Origin: a virus
IMG/VR virus record: IMGVR_UViG_3300026518_000002
Coordinates: 1 to 46,988 of that record
Direction: 5' to 3' (one strand)
DNA length: 46,988 nt
The notes under the pieces are model-generated. The model was not told the origin of the DNA, ran no database searches, and saw only the letters and a list, made by a program, of their open reading frames with translations. Shown here in pieces: positions 41,288 to 46,988 of this stretch; position 1 is the stretch's first letter, and the number at the start of each line of letters is the position of its first letter. A program made the translations under genes and the position numbers.

Positions 41288-41637
41288 GAGGCAACCTCTT
41301 GCACATAGATAGGTACTACAGCTGATCTAATACCAGTAGTAAGTGTAAATTCAAATACACCTATATAGTTTTGCATGCTTGGCAGTCTATCTTCTCTGAA
41401 TCCTAATCTTTCAATAAGAGTTGAAGTCTCAGCTGCTGTTAAAGATATATTGAATACCCCATTCTGAGCATCTACTATAGTCATAGGTTTAGGAGCCATA
41501 ACACAAGCTTTGTCCATACCGATAGAGTTTATCTGCATAGTACCAGTATCAGTAGAATCTAATGCTACGCCAGTAAGCCCATCACTAACAGTTATGTTTG
41601 CAGAGTATGGTAACCCTGCCAATATTTCAAACTTCAT
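41269..41637 (-). CDS. Small beta-sandwich tail protein (122 aa)
   Basis: Start overlaps the fibre gene by 19 bases. The sequence (GLPYSANITVSDGLTGVALD at the start, FEFTLTTGIRSAVVPIYVQEV at the end) suggests an all-beta immunoglobulin-like domain, similar in style to the N-terminal domain of baseplate proteins. No catalytic motif. Probably anchors a fibre. Confidence 0.58.
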   Translation of the reverse strand: MKFEILAGLPYSANITVSDGLTGVALDSTDTGTMQINSIGMDKACVMAPKPMTIVDAQNGVFNISLTAAETSTLIERLGFREDRLPSMQNYIGVFEFTLTTGIRSAVVPIYVQEVASCQTAP

Positions 41638-41655
41638 ATTTATTCCTTAATTGTA

Positions 41656-42144
41656 TTATACAGAGATCCATGACACAACACCATTAGACACATTCAGTTT
41701 GTAATTACCATCTGCTGTAGGAGCTTCTGGTAATAGCATATCTTTTGTAGCAATACTCTTATCGTTAAGAGCTACATAACCAGCATCCATTTCAACGCTA
41801 CCGTCTTTCTTTAGATCACCATACTTTAAATCACCTTCTACTTCAGAAATATAATTCTTAGTTTGTAATGTGTAGTCTAAACCTCTAGGAGTAACGAGTG
41901 AATCATTATTAGTATAATCGTTTAGCTGAAGATCCTCCGATATAGGCAACTCAATTCTAGTAACTTTGCCAGTCGGGTCTAGAGTAGCTATACCTGATGG
42001 AGAGCCTTCATCTACTTTGTCACTCTTTAAGGACAGAACAGTATTAACTCTATCCTTTTCAGAGGTATTATAATTATCTATTTCTGTCTTATCGTATATG
42101 ATTAGACTAAAATCTTTCGCAGTTGCATTTGGGTCTATTGGCAT
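41656..42144 (-). CDS. Tail fibre-like protein (162 aa)
   Basis: Repeats typical of fibre shafts (SGIATLDPTGKVTRIELP, then SLVTPRGLDYTLQTKN and KKDGSVEMDAGYVALND) resemble trimeric fibre stems. No catalytic motif. Located between the lysis genes and the J-like fibre; probably a fibre or fibre-associated chaperone-like protein. Confidence 0.55.
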   Translation of the reverse strand: MPIDPNATAKDFSLIIYDKTEIDNYNTSEKDRVNTVLSLKSDKVDEGSPSGIATLDPTGKVTRIELPISEDLQLNDYTNNDSLVTPRGLDYTLQTKNYISEVEGDLKYGDLKKDGSVEMDAGYVALNDKSIATKDMLLPEAPTADGNYKLNVSNGVVSWISV

Positions 42145-42165
42145 TATATATCCTTTTATTTTATT

Positions 42166-42465
42166 TTATTTAGGCTGGAATTCAACATGAACGTGGTCTG
42201 ATTCTATAACTACATCATATTGCTCGTTGAGCTTATCCCTAAGCACCTTAGCCATTAACTCAACATCACCTTCTTTAAAGTCTCTAGTCCGTAAGTCTAT
42301 AGCATTTCCAACATAATGTAAAGAGTTCTTGCCATGAGTTCCACCTGAACCCTCTGTCATAACACATTCGACATTAAACTTCTTATACACATCATTAGCT
42401 ATCATAAATGCTAAGAGTATCTCACTCCTTAATCCAAAGATAGAACTCCCTTTCTTTAGTTTCAT
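42166..42465 (-). CDS. Endolysin, M15 peptidase type (99 aa)
   Basis: This cleaves peptidoglycan stem peptides. The M15 zinc ligands are visible: SLHYVGNAIDLR (H50, D57) and HVHVEF (H93). The length is near the minimal catalytic domain. The start overlaps the holin-like gene by four bases, the usual lysis-cassette arrangement. It has no separate cell-wall binding domain or signal peptide. Confidence 0.85.
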   Translation of the reverse strand: MKLKKGSSIFGLRSEILLAFMIANDVYKKFNVECVMTEGSGGTHGKNSLHYVGNAIDLRTRDFKEGDVELMAKVLRDKLNEQYDVVIESDHVHVEFQPK

Positions 42466-42818
42466 TTTGTTACTCCATTTATCTTCTCTATACCCCTGCT
42501 TCCGAAGTAAGCTATAACCATAATCTCTACTAAGGACTCTATAGAATCAACATGAGGATTATCTAATGCAATGAATATAAAGTACATTACCAATGATACT
42601 AATAATGATAGTGGTCTTATATACTTAGCTACTGAATTACTATCACTTACCCATCTAGTTGTGACATTGTCATCCAGCTTCTTTTGTATCTCTGCTAGAG
42701 CTATCTTAGCCTTTGGAGGTATCTCGCCAGTAAAAGCACTAGCTACATCAGTAACCAAGTTACCTACACCATCAGATACATCCTTAACTTCTTCACCTAT
42801 ACCAAACAAACCCATCAT
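42462..42818 (-). CDS. Holin-like protein (118 aa)
   Basis: A soluble N-terminal part is followed by two to three hydrophobic helices: YIRPLSLLVSLVMYFIFIAL (about 66-85) and SLVEIMVIAYFGSRG (about 94-108). The RPLSLL pattern resembles the three-TM holin family used for gene-transfer release. Directly upstream of the endolysin. It would permeabilise the inner membrane. Confidence 0.72.
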   Translation of the reverse strand: MMGLFGIGEEVKDVSDGVGNLVTDVASAFTGEIPPKAKIALAEIQKKLDDNVTTRWVSDSNSVAKYIRPLSLLVSLVMYFIFIALDNPHVDSIESLVEIMVIAYFGSRGIEKINGVTK

Positions 42819-43306
42819 CTACCTCCTTTATGTATGTTTACACACTTCTCATTAAGTACATTTATCTCACCCTTAAGCTTCTCAACTCTAACCTTTATAT
42901 AAGTTAAATCCTTACCTATCTTCTCATTAACTAGCTTCTCATCATGTAATTGTATCCATAAGTATCCAAACAAGAATGTAGCTACTCCCATACCCATACT
43001 AAATCTTTTAAATGATATCTTATCCATATCATTTTTAGTGCCTGTAAGCTTATTATAGCATCCTTCTATATCGTCTGTATGATATACTTCTACAGCTTTC
43101 TCTAGTATTCTATGAGACTCTGCTACACCTTGTATATCTGTCTTTAGTATATCTAGCTTCATTTCATATAATGCTAACTTAGATACTGTATTACTCATTA
43201 TATTTAAACTATCTGCTACTTCACCCATCTTCTCTGCTAGTGACTCAATAGTTGATTCCATCTTAAGCACTGACATTTCTAATGCATCTACTCTATCTAT
43301 ACTCAT
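42815..43306 (-). CDS. Membrane coiled-coil protein of lysis cassette (163 aa)
   Basis: A coiled coil (about 1-95), one membrane helix (MGMGVATFLFGYLWIQL, about 103-119) and a second coiled coil follow in this order. Overlaps the holin by four bases. It could be an i-spanin-like protein, though the helix is central rather than N-terminal. Confidence 0.5.
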   Translation of the reverse strand: MSIDRVDALEMSVLKMESTIESLAEKMGEVADSLNIMSNTVSKLALYEMKLDILKTDIQGVAESHRILEKAVEVYHTDDIEGCYNKLTGTKNDMDKISFKRFSMGMGVATFLFGYLWIQLHDEKLVNEKIGKDLTYIKVRVEKLKGEINVLNEKCVNIHKGGR

Positions 43307-43521
43307 CTGATAACCTTACCCTTAGTCATATCTAATATGTTATCTTTCTCTGCATCACAGCTACACTTATATTCAAACTTAGCGCTACAGTTAGATGTTT
43401 TCTCTATTCCATAAGTTGAACTACAACCTTCAAGGATAATAGATACTCCTACGAAGATTAATAAAGCAACTATAAAGATTAAAACATCTTCCATATCTGT
43501 ATAGAAATTTTGCTTATCCAT
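43303..43521 (-). CDS. Small lipoprotein-like membrane protein (72 aa)
   Basis: The N-terminal helix (VLIFIVALLIFVGVSIIL, about 13-30) ends in LEGC (C33), a possible lipobox. The rest is cysteine-rich (SNCSAKFEYKCSCD). Overlaps both neighbours by a few bases. Possible o-spanin partner of the coiled-coil membrane protein. Confidence 0.5.
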   Translation of the reverse strand: MDKQNFYTDMEDVLIFIVALLIFVGVSIILEGCSSTYGIEKTSNCSAKFEYKCSCDAEKDNILDMTKGKVIR

Positions 43522-44260
43522 CTAGTCTCATCCATATTGCTGTTTGTGCTTCACCTGACTTTCTCTGAGCTTCAATCAACTGTGCCTTAGTCAAGCTAAC
43601 TGCCTCATTATCTGCACTCATCCACAGCGTAACTTCTGTATCATCCATCACTGAACTTGCATTATTCATTCTACCCTGTGCTAACTCATCACCATCTAGT
43701 CTTGTTCCATCAGCTAACACCACTATGATTGCATCTACTTTAGCCTGTCTCATAGTCTTGTAGTATGTTCTATATTCACTATCACTAGCCTTGAAGCCTG
43801 CTATATCATGAGCTGTATCATAATCTGGACAAGTCCAACCATCCAGCCATTGGTCAAACGTAAACGTACACCCTTCTGGCTCATAAGATTCTGGAACAAC
43901 AGGCTCATTACCTATCTGGTTACCTTCTTCAGAATATATCGGCTCGCCACCGCTCTCTGGTACATATGTACAGTAATTATACTCAATAACTACTCTTTTA
44001 TAACCATATAGTTCTGCATACTCTTCTTGACTTAACGGTTCTCCAACAGTTGAATCTATATAGTCTTGGTATTGTTCAAACTCTTCATCTACTGTTGGCT
44101 CTCTATCAAATGGATAAATAGCTTCATACTCATCTCTCTTAGCTTGTGTCTGCTTAGCACATTCTACTTCTTTATAGTGCATATCAAGTGAGGAGTCTAC
44201 TAAACTCTCCCACTTCAATCCTTTCATCTGTGCCCGTGCTCTTATTAAATGCTTACTCAT
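43514..44260 (-). CDS. Fibre-associated protein with DUF4376-like C-terminus (248 aa)
   Basis: The C-terminal segment (KVDAIIVVLADGTRLDGDEL, later EVTLWMSADNEAVSLTKAQL, about 172-230) matches DUF4376, found in phage tail-fibre assembly or tail proteins. The N-terminal half is acidic and proline-rich. The end of the giant fibre gene shares a base with its start, so it may be its chaperone or attachment protein. Confidence 0.68.
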   Translation of the reverse strand: MSKHLIRARAQMKGLKWESLVDSSLDMHYKEVECAKQTQAKRDEYEAIYPFDREPTVDEEFEQYQDYIDSTVGEPLSQEEYAELYGYKRVVIEYNYCTYVPESGGEPIYSEEGNQIGNEPVVPESYEPEGCTFTFDQWLDGWTCPDYDTAHDIAGFKASDSEYRTYYKTMRQAKVDAIIVVLADGTRLDGDELAQGRMNNASSVMDDTEVTLWMSADNEAVSLTKAQLIEAQRKSGEAQTAIWMRLDG

Positions 44261-46988
44261 TATCTATCTCCTTTGAATACACCAAGTCTCTTCATAGCTA
44301 CTGTTGTCTTGACTGTAACTCCGTTTAAATCTATAATAGTCCCGTTGGTTAATTGTTGAAACGTATTAGTAGTGCCATCATATGCTCCTGCATTAGATAC
44401 CATTTCTTCACCACTTACTGCTAAACACTTCTCATTGTTTGTGGTGTCTATACATATCATAGTGAAGTATTTAGATGCTGGTGATACTTCTGCATCTAAT
44501 ACTATTGTGTTATGTTGTGGTGTAGTAAAAACTCCTATGTGTCCAATTAATTCCCAGCTTGGCTCAACTATTGAAGACATAGCAGCTGTCCAATTAACAA
44601 GTTCTGTTACTGTGTAACACCATACCTCGTTATTTCTGGATGGTAAATATGCAATCCTTCCACTGAATAAATCACCATCATCATTAATTATTCCATCATA
44701 TCCATCGTCATAAGCTCCTAACTCAGCATTTTCTAAAACCTTACTCTCTAAACCATTACTACCATTACCTACACTTACTTTATCAGTTATAGCATTAGTT
44801 ACCATAGCACCTTTATAGATACTGTTAGAGTTATTACCTACAACTTTATTAGATATATACTCTATAAGTAGTGGTGTTGATTGGTGTAATGGTTTATTAC
44901 GAGTAGTAGGACTAAACATAATCAAATCTCCAACAGCAGGTGCTGTGCTAAATGTAGCTGTATTTGCTATAGTGTCAAATGCAGGAGCTACTATACTCCA
45001 AGTAGCTCCACTATCTGAACTTTGTAATACTTGATTAATAGCAGTTACTTTTCTACTTAGTTTAAATGTTGTCTTAGTACCGTCAGGAATATTACTTGTT
45101 CCAGACTTACCAACTAATAAAGAATTAAATGGTATTGATTTACCACTTGCTAGTCTATTTTTCCAGTCTTGAGGATAGTTTGCAGGGTCACCTACAACAT
45201 CTATACTTAGGTTACTATTTGCTGTTAGTAGAGAGTTTGATTTTTTAGTATATATAAAATCAACATCATCACCTATAGCAGTAGTATTGCTTTCAAGCAT
45301 ATCACTTGTAACTTCTTTTATATCACACCAATAATCACCTAGTTTTACTACATATCCAGTTGCATATGTATTATCAGTATTATTTAGAATATAAAATACA
45401 TCACCTATACTAATTCCTTCATCAGCAATTTTAGTAATATCAGTTGAACTACCTAGATATATCTGAATTTCTCCAACTGTAGTATTTCTATAGTACTTTG
45501 AGTCGTGTGGTGTTTTTCTCTGTATAGTCTCAACACCTCTCTCTAATCCACTATCACTCAATAGTTTAGTAGACTCTATATCTAGGTTAATATCATCTGT
45601 AGTGTATGTACCTACTCCTACTATTCCTCCATTTGATTGGTTGTAGATTTTATCGTAGAATTTACTGTCTGGTCTTCTTGTGTATGAAGGGTTGTCTACA
45701 AACCCTATCTTACCTATGTTAGGGACATAACCAACTACTGAGCTATCTGCAATGGCTCGTTCTGTACATGCCTCAAATGTTGATGTGATGTTAGACCTAT
45801 ACCATGTCTGTATGCCTGTACTGATAGGGTCATGAGGTAATGAGCATCCATGATTATTATACACTGGATGATAAGCACCAGCATTTAATCTCTGAACTAC
45901 TCTTAAAGAAGTTATCTCATCTACACCATCAGAGTATAAACCATTGTCTAGTTTACTACATCCTTGTGCATTAGCTATGTCATCTGTACTCATATTCTCA
46001 TCGAATAGTGTAATACCTTTGAATGTTTTATAACCTGTCTTTGTATACCCAATTACATCATATCTAGTAACAGCATCTAGCACTTGAAACTTATTTATAT
46101 CAGTTAGTAAGTCTCCTGCTGTAGTATCTGTAATAGCTTGGTGTATATCATCTACTACTCTTACTGATATATTATCTATATCAACTACAGCGGTATTATT
46201 ATAAAACCCAAAGTTAAACCATACTGCACCAGTTACATTCGCTTTCCATACAAAGTACTTTGGTGTGGCGTATGGGTCACCTGTGTAATAGTCATTAGAG
46301 TTACCTGCAGATGAGCCTATTCTTACATACTGGACTTGTACATTTGAGCTTATTATATAATCAATGCCTGATATAACTGAGATTTGTTGTGACGCAAACC
46401 CATATGTATTAGTTACATCAATATGCAGTTTACCTACACTAATGCTAAGTGTAGAATTACTAGCTATCCACCCACTAGTATCTACATCAAATGTACCATT
46501 AGTAACTAACTCATTCCCACTAACAACTATATCACCTTTAGTATGAGCTGTCTGAGTAGTAACTCCATTAATCTTATCGTCTAATAGCTCATCACTTGAT
46601 CCAGGAGCAAAAGGTGCTAATGGTAGTTCAGCTTGAGGTAGTTCTTTTACTGAGATGTTGTCATAGCTTTGCTCTGTCGAGTTAGTATCACCTCCATGGA
46701 TAATAAGTACAAGATAACTTGTAGTATTAATAGCTGTAAATGTAAACTCTAATGTTTCATATTCTTTTCTTAGAGTACCATTATACATATTGTATAGGTC
46801 ACCGCTATATGTGTCTGTTGAATTCACTGTTACACCAAAAGGTGTGCCATCATTAGAGGTTAACATTTGTACAGAACAAGTGTATGTCTTACCTGCTTGT
46901 GTTGGTATCATTTGAGTAGTATACCCAGATGCTAAGCTACTGTTCTTGATGTATATCTTCTCATCTCTAACTGATAGTATAGCACCTC
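44260..46988 (-). CDS. Giant tail fibre / receptor-binding protein, C-terminal part
   Basis: This is the continuation of the minus-strand frame that starts at 2299 across the contig junction; the apparent ATG at 46911 is internal (residue 751 of the wrapped protein). A second carbohydrate-binding-like module starts near residue 882 (ELVTNGTFDVDTSGW), a close copy of the one near 706. The following beta-rich region with many N, T and S residues ends in a distinct C-terminal domain at the stop, 44260, which would be the receptor-contact tip. The protein is probably the side or main fibre. Confidence 0.8.
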   Translation of the reverse strand, partial: GAILSVRDEKIYIKNSSLASGYTTQMIPTQAGKTYTCSVQMLTSNDGTPFGVTVNSTDTYSGDLYNMYNGTLRKEYETLEFTFTAINTTSYLVLIIHGGDTNSTEQSYDNISVKELPQAELPLAPFAPGSSDELLDDKINGVTTQTAHTKGDIVVSGNELVTNGTFDVDTSGWIASNSTLSISVGKLHIDVTNTYGFASQQISVISGIDYIISSNVQVQYVRIGSSAGNSNDYYTGDPYATPKYFVWKANVTGAVWFNFGFYNNTAVVDIDNISVRVVDDIHQAITDTTAGDLLTDINKFQVLDAVTRYDVIGYTKTGYKTFKGITLFDENMSTDDIANAQGCSKLDNGLYSDGVDEITSLRVVQRLNAGAYHPVYNNHGCSLPHDPISTGIQTWYRSNITSTFEACTERAIADSSVVGYVPNIGKIGFVDNPSYTRRPDSKFYDKIYNQSNGGIVGVGTYTTDDINLDIESTKLLSDSGLERGVETIQRKTPHDSKYYRNTTVGEIQIYLGSSTDITKIADEGISIGDVFYILNNTDNTYATGYVVKLGDYWCDIKEVTSDMLESNTTAIGDDVDFIYTKKSNSLLTANSNLSIDVVGDPANYPQDWKNRLASGKSIPFNSLLVGKSGTSNIPDGTKTTFKLSRKVTAINQVLQSSDSGATWSIVAPAFDTIANTATFSTAPAVGDLIMFSPTTRNKPLHQSTPLLIEYISNKVVGNNSNSIYKGAMVTNAITDKVSVGNGSNGLESKVLENAELGAYDDGYDGIINDDGDLFSGRIAYLPSRNNEVWCYTVTELVNWTAAMSSIVEPSWELIGHIGVFTTPQHNTIVLDAEVSPASKYFTMICIDTTNNEKCLAVSGEEMVSNAGAYDGTTNTFQQLTNGTIIDLNGVTVKTTVAMKRLGVFKGDR
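46863..46988. repeat. Direct terminal repeat, right copy
   Basis: This is an exact copy of bases 1-126. It lets the sequence be joined end to end; base 46862 would be followed by base 1. Confidence 0.93.

Noticed and set aside
1-46988. tRNA genes, CRISPR arrays, integrase or attachment sites
   Set aside because: No cloverleaf with a T-loop, no regular direct-repeat array and no tyrosine or serine recombinase motif was seen; the phage is probably lytic, but absence by eye is not proof.

Overview
The window is a complete or nearly complete genome of an AT-rich, tailed, double-stranded DNA phage. The last 126 bases (46863-46988) repeat the first 126, so the contig closes on itself at about 46,862 bp and was opened inside a fibre gene. 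The phage is probably a podovirus. The capsid protein looks like the N4-gp56 family, the portal is about 700 residues, there is a 2,082-residue virion protein, and I see no tail sheath, tail tube or tape-measure gene. The host is not identifiable. A holin, an M15-type endolysin and a lipoprotein-like gene fit a Gram-negative host. I see no integrase, tRNA or CRISPR array.

Layout. Two long, almost gap-free gene blocks diverge from a control region at about 5620-6480. The minus-strand (late) block runs through TerS and TerL, two unknown or adaptor-like genes, the giant fibre (across the contig ends), a DUF4376-like protein, the lysis cassette and small tail proteins. It continues through a 968-residue J-like fibre, two unknown tail proteins, portal, scaffold, major capsid, small proteins, a Q/N-rich protein and the 2,082-residue protein. 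The plus-strand (early/middle) block begins with small membrane and unknown proteins and a chain of tiny stop-start-coupled ORFs at 7643-9776. It then carries an SF2 helicase, an HNH nuclease, a VRR-NUC nuclease, a nucleotide-metabolism group, DUF3310, a Cas4/RecB-like exonuclease, an HNH homing endonuclease, a Sak4-like ATPase, an SSB-like protein, a DUF932 protein, a Tad2-like protein and a 752-residue ATPase-primase. The two blocks meet tail to tail with one base between their stop codons.

How it fits together. The ATPase-primase, helicase, Sak4-like ATPase, SSB-like protein and exonuclease form a replication/recombination set without a recognisable DNA polymerase. The thymidylate-synthase-family enzyme at 12903 has Asp instead of Asn at the pyrimidine-specificity position, as in T4 dCMP hydroxymethylase. 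It sits next to a possible DHFR-like protein and a MazG-like pyrophosphatase, which suggests that cytosine in the phage DNA may be modified.

Most notable: the cytosine-modification candidate, the CTACGTC-motif control region with pseudoknot potential, a family of three mini-membrane proteins, a Tad2-like anti-defence candidate, and a small ORF just after the capsid gene that appears frameshifted. Functions come from motif recognition by eye; no database search was run.
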